64,000 nucleotides of DNA from Climacium dendroides (taxonomy: Eukaryota; Streptophyta; Bryopsida; Hypnales; Climaciaceae): contig OX467089.1 of NCBI GenBank assembly GCA_950106755.1, positions 560,501 through 624,500 of the forward strand. The letters run 5' to 3'. The position numbers and the translations under genes were made by a program. Below the pieces are notes generated by a model that saw nothing but the letters and a program-made list of their open reading frames with translations, was not told the origin of the DNA and did no database searches. How positions within the stretch are numbered: the first letter of the stretch is position 1; the number at the start of each line of letters is the position of its first letter. Positions 1 to 12,017 of this stretch are shown one piece after another.

Positions 1-1276
1 TGTCCCGTGGTTCAGGTAAGTTAACCACATTCATTCGAACTTCACCTTCTATTGCCGCAATGTAACGTGTAATACTTTGCAATTGTATTGCCAGAGATAT
101 GGTTTTCAGTTTTTGTTTTTATGGAGCCACGAATTGGTACGAGGTGTCCTGTTGTGCTTCATTTGCATCAGACCCATTTGGAATTCACCCTGCAATCGTC
201 TCTCTCTCTCTTGCACAAATTCGTTTGGCATCTTAGCCGCAACGTCCGATGGGACATACGGGATGCCGCTTCTGTTCTCTTCTTAGTTATTGCAATCATC
301 CGCTCTGTCTTGTACTCATCTGAAAGAGTTTGGTAGTAACACATTGATAGTAACACAGAAAAGCAAAAAAAACAGAGTAGATTCGCCCATGCTCCGCTGT
401 TGTCGCATGTTGAAGCTGCATGCACAAGGAGGTCTCGTCGTGAGTTGCAAAAACATGCCTCTTGACCCTCAATGCCATCCCATGTTCTCTATAATACTTT
501 CGTTCGATAGATAGTACCATTTCAGCATTGATTCCTGAAATAAAAAAGGTACAGCCTTACTTCTGCACCTTATACATGCTAAATTCTAATTGATGGTATT
601 TACTAACATCTCAGGCATGGACTACAATATTGTATGGTTCATGCGCTAGATTTTGGGTGGAGCAGTCGGCTTCTGCTCTGCGTGAAGTTGCGTGCCATCT
701 GTGGTGATTGTGAGATCTCATTTTACTTTCAATCGCAAATTCCAGGGTTCTATTCGAAGGTATGAGGTACTATGTTTAGAATCACACCTCCCAGAGGAAT
801 TGGAGGGTACGAGTGATGCTGGAGCTTCATTGCATGTCATTTGCGGAGAGAGTAATAGGGACTATGTTTTGTGCATGAGGCTCGGGTGCTTTCAGAGGTA
901 CCTCATTAACCTCTTGAGTAACGTCTGATCTTGGTAATCCGTCATTTCTGTGTGTACAGGGGAGGACAACGTTGGCATGAGGTGATTTTCTTGGCTGCAG
1001 TTGCGTTCCACACCTTCATGAGTTGCAGAATTGAGCTTTGTACAGACGTGAGCACAGAAGCATTACGATTTCATAGGTTCGTCTGTCGAACGGCATACTT
1101 TTGAATTTCTTTCGTTTCTTGCCTTCACTTGCAAGTTGTGGTCCTCTCATCTGCAGCTTGTTGCAGGTTGTGCTCGTCTTCGATATTCAATGAATTTTAA
1201 TTCTGCATTGAATTCCCTTTCGTGGCCTCACATTCACTGGATCCTGTTGGATGCAGGTCAGTAGCATTTGGACGAC
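1..1276. other. No supported gene; possible upstream leader exons
   Basis: No reading frame here resembles a known protein. A splice-donor-like CAG|GTAAGT lies at about 14-20, and several T-rich tracts end in AG further on, so the stretch could hold untranslated leader exons and introns of the gene beginning at 1277. That is inference. The short open frames overlap on both strands and have no recognisable composition. Confidence 0.3.
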
Positions 1277-4200
1277 ATGGCTTCTAGTGACTATCAGAAG
1301 ACAGAGATGGAATTGCGTCGAGATGCCAGAATAGCGGAGCTAGCTGCTGCCATACAGCCAATTGAAGAAGCAGCAAAGGAATTGTAAGAGAGTCTCTAGA
1401 AATTGGAACTTCGAGTTCGCTGTTTTCTTCTTGTACTCCTATGAGACTATCCTCTCTGTGGATATTTTGTTGTGAATGAAGTCAAGCAACGCATTCTCAG
1501 AACTCGGTCGTTGTCTGTATTTGAACTAGGAAAAAATGATCGAGCTACACCTTGTCATCCGGCTGCTATGAATGGTCATAATGTCCAGATCCTGATTATT
1601 TTTTGCATTTGTTTGGAAAGGACTAACAGGAATGAAATAATGCTCTGCATTAGTAAGTGGTTAAGTTCTTGAAATTACACAGTACTTGTAGTGTACTTGT
1701 CATGTACTTGCAATGTAGGTCCCAATTCGTAGATGCAAAATAGTTGTAATGAATTTGAAAATTAGTGACAATGCAATTACAAATTACGCCCATTCTAGTT
1801 GCAATGTAATTGTAGTGTTTTTGTAAAGTAGTTGCAACTTAGTGTTCTAGCTGAAGTGTTATTGTAGTATTGGAAATTTCCTGCAGTTTCATTGACAAGT
1901 ATATTTGTGCTTTGCCTTTTTTGCTAATGAAATTGCTAGTTTATTTGTAGTGGAGCTTCTATTTCAAAGCGGAAGCGTACGAAGGACCGTGAAGTTCAAC
2001 TTCAGCCGTTGGCTACTCGTAAGAATACAAGAGTCGACAACAAAGCCACAGAGGCTATCAATGCAGGTGCAAGCCCCGAAGATGACATGTCCACTTCAGA
2101 GGAGACCAACACATCTAACTCTTCCATCAATGAAGATGGTGAGTTTTGATGAATTTTATAGATATGAATTTCCTTTCAAGAAAATACAAGGTTATATGGA
2201 AATTGACTTTGATTTCTATATTTATTCTGAATTCAAACAATACTAATGGTATTATACTCTTGTCTTGCAGGGAACGAAGCCAACGAATACGAAGATGATG
2301 GTAAGGAAGCCTTGAGTAACAGGAAGAAATGTGCAAGACTTGTAAATCCTACGCTTCCTTGTGGTGAGGATACAAGACAACCAGTGCCACAACCGGAGCG
2401 GGCTGTGGTTGAATCCGAACTTGCTAGGGTTCCTTCACAATCAACTGCATGCAAAGGGCAGTCAGATAGTATGGGGCGTTCTACTAGGCGCCAATTGCAG
2501 AAAGAGTATGAGAAGAAATCAAAAGCTAGAAGTGACATTGGGAAGAAACCAAGTGTAGTGCATGTGAATTTGAATGGAGAGATTGATACATCTTCTTCCA
2601 GGAAGAGTGCTTGGGATCAAAGTATGAGGGCCTTTGCCCCTTTGATCCTTGATGTGAGCGTCATTGACTGGAGTGAACACAAGCCCCACACTTTACAGAA
2701 GTTGAGGGAGACCATGGATAATGAGTTCAAATATTTGGGAAATCCCCTTAGCAACATGGGTTTTCGGAACGCAGTGCAAAGGTTTTTGAAGAATGAGAGG
2801 CATAAGTTGAAGAAATTATGTGTTCCAGGAAAAGATGACGATTGTCCAGTGCGTATTCACCCTAGCCAGTGGAAGCAGTTGAAGGAATACTGGAGTGGAG
2901 GTGATCAAGTGAAGAAATCTGAGATGATGACCAATGCCCGGAGGAAAGTGCAGAATGTTTCTAAACGTGGGCGGCGAGGGAAGGCAGGGGAAGAATATGA
3001 TGTGGTCAGCCTTTTTTCATGCAAGTTGTTGACTTTCATAGTGTTTGTGGAATTGAATTTGTTAATGTTTTGTATCATCTTTCCAAATCATTTTAACAAA
3101 ATAAAGAAATGTTGGCCTTCTATCAGACAAAAGGGAGTGAAGGAAGTCCTAGCCTCACTGACATTGCAGAAGGATTGCAAGCTTCAGGGTCATCGGTAAG
3201 TAGGCTTCATCATTTGAGTTCGTTTTTTTTTGTGAGTAGGAATCTCATAGAAGTTGTAGAGTACTCATTAAAATGTTGTTCACAAGTTACAATCTAAAAA
3301 TATGTTATCGTAGTCATGCACAAGTCATAAAAGTTGTAAACAGTAGTAACAATTGCTACTGTAGTACTTGAAGTTCAGTAGCACTTGCATAGAAGTCGCA
3401 TAATAATCTTACCTTATATGAACATGTTAAATTATTCTTTTGTGTTTGTGTGTGAAACATAGGTGGTATCTTCTTCACTCCATGCAAAAGTGATGGCCTT
3501 GGAACAAAGACTTGATGAATTTCAAGACTTTCTGAATTTCAAGACTTTCGAGTTGATGTGTTGGCAAGTACAGATCGAAATACCAAGGCTGTTGAAGGGA
3601 TGCAGTTAGCGTTGTTGAAATTTTTAAAGCAGACAACATCAGATCCTGTTGTCATTTCCAATTCAGTGGATCCTGTTGTAGCTACCAAGCCAGTAGACCC
3701 TATTGTAGCTACTGGAGAGATCAACGTTGTTGACCCATATGACTTTGCTTGTATACAGCCTACTCACCCAACAGGAGAAGAGATCAATGCGAGTACTGAT
3801 CCAGATGAGTTAATAGTGAACTCTACCTTGGAGCCTGCAGAAGTTGAACAGACCACTAAAGAGATTGTTGGAATGGAAGAACACACCACTAAAGAGATTG
3901 TTGGAATGGAAGAACACGATAGTCCACAAGGAAAAGTGAGAGATGTTGAAGGCACCACTAATGCTCAAGTTGACTTAGTGGTACTGAATAGTAATACCGC
4001 CATTAATGAAGTCCCGGAGAATCTTGTCAATGAAGGTTCCATCTCTTCACGGCTAAGAAGAGGGAAGGATCGAGAGGTGAGAGAAAAGCATAAGACAAGT
4101 GATTTGAATTTGAAAAGACTACTATGAATTCTTTTGTACTTGTAATTTTTGTGGATGCACTGACTGTGATTGTGGTATGTAGTTGCAGAAGCCTGCAGCG

Positions 4201-4412
4201 AAGAAGGAAATCTTAAGGGTGAAGATGCAACCTGCACGACGTCGAAATGTGGAATCTCCAAACAAACACAAAGTGAGTAACACATGTATAGAACTTTCAC
4301 AATGTCCTTTTGTAGATGGTTTTTTTGTATCATTAGAAATTTTTTTCTGTACTTTTTCTTAAGAATATTTTTGATTTCTTCTTATGTGGTGCAGTTTGTA
4401 ATAGGACAATGA
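1277..4412 (+). CDS. Ptta/En/Spm-type plant transposase-family gene, multi-exon, probably broken
   Basis: Likely exons are 1277-1383, 1951-2138, 2271 to about 3004, about 3109-3195, 3463-4076, 4189-4272 and a short last exon from 4395 to a TGA at 4410-4412. Most junctions have GT...AG borders and agree in phase; the third intron is uncertain. The central exon encodes a conserved block (RIHPSQWKQLKEYW, then KKSEMMTNARRKVQN) like the Transposase_24/Ptta-En-Spm family of CACTA-type plant elements. A basic KRKRTK stretch at the start of exon 2 could be a nuclear signal. The fifth exon holds an 11-residue tandem repeat (TTKEIVGMEEH twice). A 17-bp tandem duplication (3517-3533 and 3534-3550) throws the frame off, so the gene is probably inactive. 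No terminal repeats of a CACTA element were found, so it may be a domesticated or fragmentary copy. Confidence 0.6.
1676..1862. repeat. Degenerate AGTTGCA-type repeat within an intron
   Basis: The intron between the first two exons of the Ptta-like gene contains spaced variants of TAGTTGCAAT and TGTACTTGCAATG at roughly 10-20 bp intervals. It is the same family as the large field at 4860-6180 but more decayed. Confidence 0.5.
3285..3400. repeat. Degenerate AGTTGTA/AGTTGCA repeat within an intron
   Basis: This short run of AAGTTGTAAAC, AGTACTTGAAG and AAGTCGCAT variants sits in the intron before the exon at 3463. It belongs to the same family as the arrays at 1676-1862 and 4860-6180. Confidence 0.4.
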
Positions 4413-4496
4413 GTCTCACTTCTGAATCCTTCAGCCCCACAACAAATAGTAGCATCAGGAACTATCACGAGTGTAGGTGGTGGTGCAGGCCCTCAA

Positions 4497-4721
4497 ATGT
4501 ACCATGGACAACCTATTCCGGATAGGTGGTATAGGCTTGACGTTGCTCATGCACCAGGTTTTTTTGTTGATCTAATGCATCCTAATCCTAATGGAGATGA
4601 ATATAAATTGAAAGATGTGGTGGGTGCAAATACAATCTGGGAAGAACAGTACATAGCAGTCATTGCTAGTGTTGCTGGTTTAATTCCTTCAGACTGCAAA
4701 GGGAAGGTTGGCGGCAAATAG
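4497..4721 (+). CDS. Small hypothetical ORF, 74 codons, downstream of the Ptta-like gene
   Basis: The frame begins MYHGQPIPDRWYRLDV and ends in a run of glycine and lysine before TAG. It stays open upstream to about 4434, where a TTCAG acceptor-like site lies. It could therefore be an alternative last exon of the Ptta-like gene rather than a separate gene, but the phase from the exon ending at 4272 does not fit simply. I do not recognise the protein. Confidence 0.3.
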   Translation: MYHGQPIPDRWYRLDVAHAPGFFVDLMHPNPNGDEYKLKDVVGANTIWEEQYIAVIASVAGLIPSDCKGKVGGK

Positions 4722-4859
4722 GGATCATGATCAATGATGTATTTGAAAGACATTGAACCATTTACGAATGTTGTTTGCAGCATGTGCACACTGTGTGTGC
4801 CGATGGTTTATAACTATTTCATGTAGTTGTTTTGTTTTGTAAAAAATGGTAGTATTGTA

Positions 4860-6180
4860 AGTGACATTGAATTTTTAGCATTGTTATAGTTAGTTACATG
4901 AGTGTTGCAAGACTTGTAAACAAATTAAAATAAGATGTAGAAGGGTAATACTTGAGTTCTATAGAAGAAGTGTAAGGCTGTGGTGTGCGTTGCAGAGATT
5001 TTGAGAAGACTACCATAGATAGAAGTTGCAAGTTAGTGACAATGTAGTCGCAAGTAATAGTTGCACACAAGTTGCTTTCCAATTGTACGGAAGTTGCATA
5101 GAAGTTGCATTCTAGTTGCACAGAAGTAGCATTATAGTTGCACAAAAGTTGCATTCTCGTTGCACAGAAGTTGCATTCTAGTTGCAGAGAAGTTGCATTC
5201 TAGTTGCACAGAAGTTGCATTCCAGTAGCAAAGAAGTTGCATTTCAGTTGTTCAGAAGTTGCAATGCAGTAGTATACAAGTTGCATTCCAGTTGCATCGA
5301 AGTTGCAATCCAGTAGCGCAGAAGTTGCATTCCAGTTGCAAAAACGTTGCAAATAAGTTGCATTCTAGTTTGATAAGAGTTGCAAATGAGTTGCAAGCAA
5401 GTTCCAATCCAATTCAATAAGAGTTGCAGGGAAGTTGCATTCCAGTGCCATAGAAGTTGGAAATAAGTTGCATTCTAATTGCACAGAAGTTGGAAAGAAG
5501 TTGCATGCAGTTGCATACAAGTTGGAATTCAGTTGCATTCTAGTAAGTTGCATCCTAGTTGCACAAAAGTTGGAAATCAGTTGCATTCAAGTTGTACAGG
5601 AGTTGCATAAAAGTAAGAAAGAAGTTGCATTCTAGTTAGTTGTACAGGAGTTGCAAACAAAGTTGGGAAGAAGTTACATTCTAATCGTACAAGAGTTGCA
5701 ATGAAAGTTGGACATAAGTTGCATTGTAGTTGTACAAGAGTTGTAAATTAGTTGCACTTCAGTTGCACAGAAGCTGGAAAATAAGTCGCATTGAAGTTGA
5801 AAATTAGTTGCCCAAAAGTGGCAAATGAATTCCATTATAGTTGAATAGGAGTTGCAAATGAGTTGCATTTTAGTTGCACTGAAGTTGCATTGTAGTTGAA
5901 CAAGAGTTGCAAATAAGTTGCATTGAAGTTGCATTCTACTTGCACGGGAGTTGTAAAGTAGTTGCATTTTAGTTGCACAAGAGTTGCAAGTGAGTTGCAA
6001 TCCAGTTCTCCGAAAGGTAGGAATAAGTTGCATTGCAGTTGCACAAGAGTTGGAACATAGGAGTGCAAATAATTACATTCTAGTTGTATTCTAGTTGTAT
6101 TCCAGTTGCAAAGAACTTGCATTTCAGTTGCACTAAAGTTTCAAACAAGGTGCAATCTAGTTGCACAGAAGTTGCCTATC
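4860..6180. repeat. Degenerate minisatellite field, AGTTGCA every ~11 or ~22 bp
   Basis: More than a hundred copies or near-copies of AGTTGCA occur over 1.3 kb, often as the ~22-bp unit AGTTGCATTCTAGTTGCACAG. Spacing is mostly 11 or 22 bp with scattered indels. The array is open in several frames on both strands because of its short-period composition; these open frames are not genes. Similar but sparser sequence fills two introns of the gene upstream. Confidence 0.75.
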
Positions 6181-6329
6181 GAATGACAAACATCCTCTCG
6201 ACTGTAGTGCAACTCATGCGACTTGTCCACTGCGACTGCGGACTCCAGAATATCATCAAGTCGCAAACGTCTCATACGACTCCAAATCAGTCGCAAAACG
6301 CAATCGCAAAACGCAGTCACAAAACCCTG

Positions 6330-9300
6330 CTTTTTCTTCTAGTGCTTATTCCGGAAACTTAGTACATTCCGGATTCCGTTCCGGATCCGGACACACCCGG
6401 AACTAAGTTCCGTCTCTCTTCCGTCACTGATTTTTGTTGCCTCTGTTTTACCCTCAAAGGGTCCGCCCTTGATCTAGAAAGGGGTGGGGACTCACCACTT
6501 GTATAATTATCCTCTCTGTACTCTAAATCTACTAAATAATACACCCAAGACAACACAGTTGTAGGAGGAGGGAGGAGTATTCTCTCACAGTTTTCAGATT
6601 GGCCGATCCGGAATCAGGTCACACAGAGCACTTTTCACACCTCTCTTACTACAACGATGGATCAGAACTTATAGACCCAAAAGAATAGAATCTCAAGGAG
6701 AAGACAATTTACCAAGGGGGAGGTTGGCAGACTTTCCGAAGTAGCGAGAGATCCTTTCCTTTGGCGGTTGCTTAAATCCATACAGAACCCTCCTGGTTCC
6801 GGACTCGCACGGACCTCTACCGTCTTATCCGGATTGCCGTTCCGGCAATTTAAAAGCACGTCACACTTACACTCCCTTACTCAGCTTTGCATTCCTTCTC
6901 ACTAGCTCCACCCCCAGCTGATTTGTAGCTCAAAATCCGGATTCCTCCTCTCCCTCCCTTCTCTTTCTCCAATACAAGGATACAAACATACATGCATACA
7001 CTGAGCCAGAGATTCCGTCTAAGCAAAGTGCAGCTAGAAGCACCCTGGCTAACTTAGATTAAGAAAAGAAAATCGTAATACATACGTGAAAGCACTAAGA
7101 TCGAATGGAGTAGGATGGAATGGAATCCCTGACAACTAACTTGCCTGCCCTTAAAATACTAACACAAAAATCCAAAGTCAACTCCTAAAAGCTTGAAAAG
7201 GAAAACCCGGAAATCCAGACCACCAATCCCTGAACCTCCCGAAATATACGGAAAAATTGCTAACAGCCGACCGAGATAACCGGATTTCCTTACTATCCGC
7301 CTAAAATTCCAGAAACCGGGTCCAAGCTCGGAACCCCATTCCGGATCCTATACTTCTTCTCCTACCAATCCTAATGTCTTGGCTTCCGTTCTTTCTTTGA
7401 ATGACTCCCCGCTTGGCTAGTAGGCGTCCCCTTCGTGTTTTTGGCTGGCGTAGTTTTTGCTGTGGCCTGAGTCTGGATATGGCACGTTGCTGGAGACGGA
7501 TCGCTGTCGCCTTTGGTTCCGGAAGTGGAATGGGCACTCTCCTCGTCAGAATCTTCAATAACTTGGACTTCCTTATCCTTCTCTGGTGTTGTATCCTCCA
7601 ATGTCGCGGGTTCGCTTCCTTTCTCCGGCGTGGTCTCTTGCATGTGCACAAATCCTTTCGGATTAGCCCGAGCCGGATTGGTCATCCCACCAATCCGGTT
7701 GATGAGATCTCCCCTAACCTGCTGTCCCGAAACCTTGAATGATCCGGTCATCAAATTTGGCATTATTTGTGCCTTGGGAATTTCCGGAGTTGAGAACTTA
7801 GATGGCACCGGAACCGTTTTTGCGCTAGACTCCAGTTCCGGTTCCAAGGCTGGCCTCAAATTCAATTCCGTCATCCGTATCTTACTGGCGGAAGGCTCGG
7901 CTGGTGTGAGTATCCCCCTCAGGCCCTCCATCCGGATTGCCTGATCCGCCACTGGCTTCCCTGGGGTACCTGCGACAAAAGGAAGTTCCGGAAAGGTGGA
8001 GAAATCCATCGCATGGTTTGGGTCGATGGCCGCCAGCAACTTCTGGATCTCCTTGAAAACTCGCTCTATTCTCACGGTGAAGTCTACGAGGATGGTAACT
8101 ACCTTGGTTCCGGTAATGTGGCCTTCGGATATCATCTTTGAGTCAAACAAGGCAGTTTTCGTGATGATGTCGGCTTTGATGTTGACTGCCCCGGTTAGAT
8201 TCTTGACTAGCGCGAGGGCCTCCTTCTCTTTCTCCTTCGCAGCTACCATTTCTCCTTCCGCCCAATTCACCCGGGTCTGGAATAGATTCCATTCCGCCTC
8301 CAACTCCTGGATCCGCTCATCCCTCTTCTTCAGGTCCTCCGGTTTGGGCAGTCGCTTGACCACTTCCACGATCTGATCCGGATCCACCTTCAATACTTCC
8401 GCGGTATCTATCACCAAATCCGACAATCCATCGTGAAGTACCTTGGCTTCACGTATCCACTTGAGCGTCGCATTGAAAAATGCGGATTCTGTTTCCATCT
8501 TAGGTCCCTTGCTGGACTCCCCCCTCTCCATTGTTGGTGGCTTGATTCTCGACCCCGGATCGGTTGACTTCTTCTTCTTGGTCCTCGGATCGGTCAGACG
8601 TTCCTCGGGAAGTTCCTCCGGTTTAGACTCGACCGGATCTTCCGCTTCCTCTCCGGAAAGTCCGTATGACAGGAGCGTCTTTCCGGTGTCATACTGAATT
8701 ATTTCCGCCGCACTCAAAAGTTCCTATTGATGGTACAGATGAAACAAATACGTGCTAACTGGACTCGCCTTAGCTCGGGTCACGTGATCCGCTAATTTAG
8801 CCACTATTCCGGCTATGACCCTACCCCAGTGCACTATCCGGTTCTCCATAGCCCCAAAGATAGTATTGGCCACCGTAATGGTAACCCGCGTTGGCTTTTC
8901 CGGATATAAGATCGGAATCAGAAACTCTAGGATCCGCCTATGTCTCTCGTCCTTACACTCGCTGATAGCAAATCCGTCCTTAGGTTTGCAGTCCCGGTGA
9001 ACTTCCCGGCTACAAAACGGTCCGTCCTCGATGCTAAACCGTTCCCACTCTTCCGGAACTGATAGATGTGTGTCCAGATGTCCTCGGTCCACGCGACTGG
9101 TCGTCCTCTCAAAGTAAGCTCATACTGATTCGGAACACCGTGAAGTAGTTCTTGGATCATCTCCTCACTCTTGAGATTCCACGGTCGGTGTAGTAAACCG
9201 ACACATCCTAACCTAGTCAGGTCCTCCTCTAACTGTTTGTGTAGTTCCGGGCTATCCGGAATGGCCGGAGAGATAACCTGGGCAGATACCGCTATCTTCC

Positions 9301-9720
9301 GTACTAGTCCGGATGCCATAAGATCTTAAGTGAGAACGAAGGGAAAGTAGTTCTACCTCAGTCGCTAACTCACCACTTTTTCTCTCAACTACTCACACAA
9401 ACAGTCTCGGGTACACAGAACAGAAAAGTGAAGTGGAAACCCTAGGAAGACGGCTTAAGTACTAAACTGTCTCTCTACGGTCTTAAGGACAACGGCTACA
9501 GGTCCGTTGTCTCAACGGTATCCTACTTCCGTAGCTACGGGACCTATACGGTAGGTTCCTGTGTTCCGGATGAGTCCGGATTCCGGATCCGAATAAGTTC
9601 CGGTTACGGGTGGTGCCGGAACGCTTATTTCCTAATTCAAGTTATCTGGTCCAAAAATCACACTCTAACTATAATTTTTATTTATTTTTTTCTATTTTTC
9701 GCACCTATTTCTTGCATTAT
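6330..9720 (-). mobile_element. Diverged third copy of the TCCGGA-rich gag-like element; ends not resolved
   Basis: The stretch shares layout and protein homology with the two near-identical elements at 17922-21343 and 37505-40911: a gag-like frame on the minus strand, followed downstream by conserved blocks (6440-6500 and 6630-6660 match 37848-37890 and the ACTACAACGA region near 38045). It has the same excess of TCCGGA/CCGGAT words. I could not find paired TG...CA ends with a 5-bp target duplication, so the borders are approximate. The left end lies between about 6180 and 6330 and the right end before 9763. Confidence 0.5.
7371..9319 (-). pseudogene. Gag-like / putative plant transposon protein, broken copy
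   Basis: The start codon is at 9319. The N-terminal half aligns with the intact-length proteins at 18525-20195 and 38638-40308 in this window: LLHRPWNLKSEEMIQELL, then the PEKPTRVTIT.ANTIFGA block. This resembles the 'putative plant transposon protein' domain found near gag in plant retroelements. The C-terminal half is a charged coiled coil followed by a Pro/Ser/Thr-rich tail ending HSKKERKPRH. Two lesions are visible. A frameshift lies near 8995-9010, where the frame switches within KFTGTAN / KPKDGFAI. An in-frame TAG at 8724-8726 stands where the other copies read CAG in YQQQELL. There is no enzymatic domain; a structural, nucleic-acid-packaging role is inference from the family. Confidence 0.6.
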
Positions 9721-9762
9721 TGATTCGTTTCCGGATTCCAGATTCCCACACCTTTCGTGAAC

Positions 9763-12017
9763 GCATGTATCGCAACTCCACGTTCAAGCACAGGACCTAC
9801 ATGAAAATGGATGTGCATAGGCAAGTGCATGTTGACGAGCATGGTAGACGAATGGTGTCAATTGATAATACACCGGTATGTATGCGAGCGTGGATGCATA
9901 TAGTTGGGGTCCTTGAGGCCACATTCTATCGCTACCAATCGTACATGAGGCGTGGTCGAGAGGCAAAGGACCATGGTAATAAGGGAACTGTGAAGCCGAG
10001 GAAACACACTCAACAAGCTATAGCAACATTGAAGTGCATTCTAGAGAAAGAAGTAGATCACATGCCTCATCGTACGAAGACCCTGAAGTCAAGAGAGAAA
10101 GTTGTGGCCAAGATCCTACCTTCCACCTTTCAGTGGAAGGGTAAGATGAAAGAACTCAATGATGTCAATGCTGTTTTTGGACTAAGTGAGGTGTCAGCTT
10201 CGAACTTGAATAAGATTAGGTGCTGTAAGTTCCCTGAGTATGAGGTGAAGAAGCCTGGAGACAATTTTGCGCGATGTGGCACGTGTGACAAATTGCAAGA
10301 CCTCAAGAAGGGTGCTATAAGTGGATCTCACAATGAATTGAAGTATTCTCGGAAGTTGGATAGGCACGTTGAGATTGCTCGAGCTCCTTGGGAGTTGTAT
10401 TATACAAACCGTCACCGTTCAGTAGCTTTTCCACACGAATGCCTCACAGTTATGCACGACAAGATGGATCATGCAAAGACTGCTTCTCCAGTCTTTTCCC
10501 ACAGGAGTAAGGAGCTTGATGGCCTTGTGAAATTGCCTGTGTCTGTCACTGGCATGATTGCTCATGGTCATGGAGATGTGCGTTACACACATTATGGGTT
10601 GGATCTCTTTAAACACGATTCAAACTATACAATTGGTTCTATGACAAAGTTGTTGCGGGATCTGGAATTGCCATCGAAGTCTTCTTCTCGGCAATTATTT
10701 TCTGGGTCAGGGTCTTCAAATTTGTTCAAGGCAGTGTTGCAGGATAAAGAAATGTGCGACGCGTCACTGCCACCACCTCCAATGAATGCAGTTCCAGCAG
10801 TGCCTTTGCCTCCTATTTTGAACGTGCAAATGGACAATGCTACCGGCAACAACAAGAACAAATATGTTTTCTGTTTCTAGTCTCTACTTGTTGCTAACAA
10901 GATCTTCAGAGAAGTGTATGTGAACTTCATGATTGTTGGTCACACACACAACGACATTAACGCATTGTTTGGAAGATGGAGCATGCTATTGAAGAAGGAG
11001 AACTTCCCAACAATCCCGGCGCTCATGAAGTCATTCATGGATGTTGAGTCCATTCCTACTATCCCTCACCTCATAGAGGAGGTGCCTGATTTCAAGCGTT
11101 TCATTGCAGGAAAATGGATGGATGGTGATGAAATCCTTGTGGGACACACAAGACCGCAACAAGTGAAGTTCTACCTAGACTCTATTGGATGCCCAGTCAT
11201 GAAGTACAAGTTGAAGTGCACAGATGAAAATTGGTTAGGTAGACAAGGTCAAGCCATTAAGTTGTGGAAAGAAGACGATGAAGGACGGAGTTTGTGGCCA
11301 CGTGGTGTGCCTTTGCCAGTACCACTCAACCCAATGAAAGGTGTCAATGACATTGTCAAAGGTTTATCAGGATTCATAAACTATTGGAACGACTTGTGCA
11401 GAGTAGACATGAATGGAGAATATCGTAGGCGCTATGAGAATGTGGTGCGCTATTGGCGTGGTGTAAAGGCAGCTCTTCAAGAGCCACTTCCTACTTCTAG
11501 TGCTCTAAAAGACGGTTTCTGGCCAACTACTCGTATTCAAGTGACAGAAGCTGATCATTTAGACGAAGATGGTGAAGATCTCGAAGAACATGGAGAGGAT
11601 GAGCCTTATGTTGGGCCCTTGAGGGATCGTCCACAACCATCCTTTAGGGTGGCTCGAGATCTATACGAAGGGTATTTTGTTGCTGTTCGCCTTGCAGACG
11701 ATGACAGCAGACCAGTTTGGATTGCCAGAGCATTGTCTGATCCAAACTCTAACCCCGAGAAACGAAATTGTGTGCACATTCAGTACTTTCGGCCAACATC
11801 ATGCAATCAAGAAGTTCAAGACTTCTATGAAGGATGGGATAGTGATAGAGGTTTGCTTTGGAGGATTGATGAAACCGAAGAACCTGCGTGGGAGACAACA
11901 AACGCTTTAATTACAGCATGGAAGTCTCAAAACAGAAGAGGTACTCGCCAATGCAGAATCAAGATCCCTACAGTTCAAATCGAAATCATCAACTAGAGTT
12001 TGGCTTCATATACATGA
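9763..12017 (+). pseudogene. DUF7869-type transposon-associated protein, two in-frame TAG stops
   Basis: A 752-codon frame from ATG 9763 to TGA 12015-12017 is interrupted by TAG at 10878-10880 (inside NKYVFCF*SLLVA, normally Trp by family memory) and TAG at 11994-11996 (CAA in the second copy at 13136-13996). The protein matches the large eukaryotic family recognised by GDNFARCGTCDKL, MDHAKTASP, VTGMIAHGHGDVRYTHYG and VGHTHNDINALFGRWS, which I associate with DUF7869. These blocks suggest a nuclease-like, metal-binding fold, but the activity is unproven. The gene's 5' end may be missing: homology runs right up to the decayed gag-like element at about 9720-9760. It lies convergent to the truncated copy downstream. 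Confidence 0.6.

Noticed and set aside
5365..6122. Frames rich in Gln, Leu, Cys and Asn on the minus strand over the AGTTGCA field
   Set aside because: Periodic translation of a short tandem repeat, not a coding sequence.
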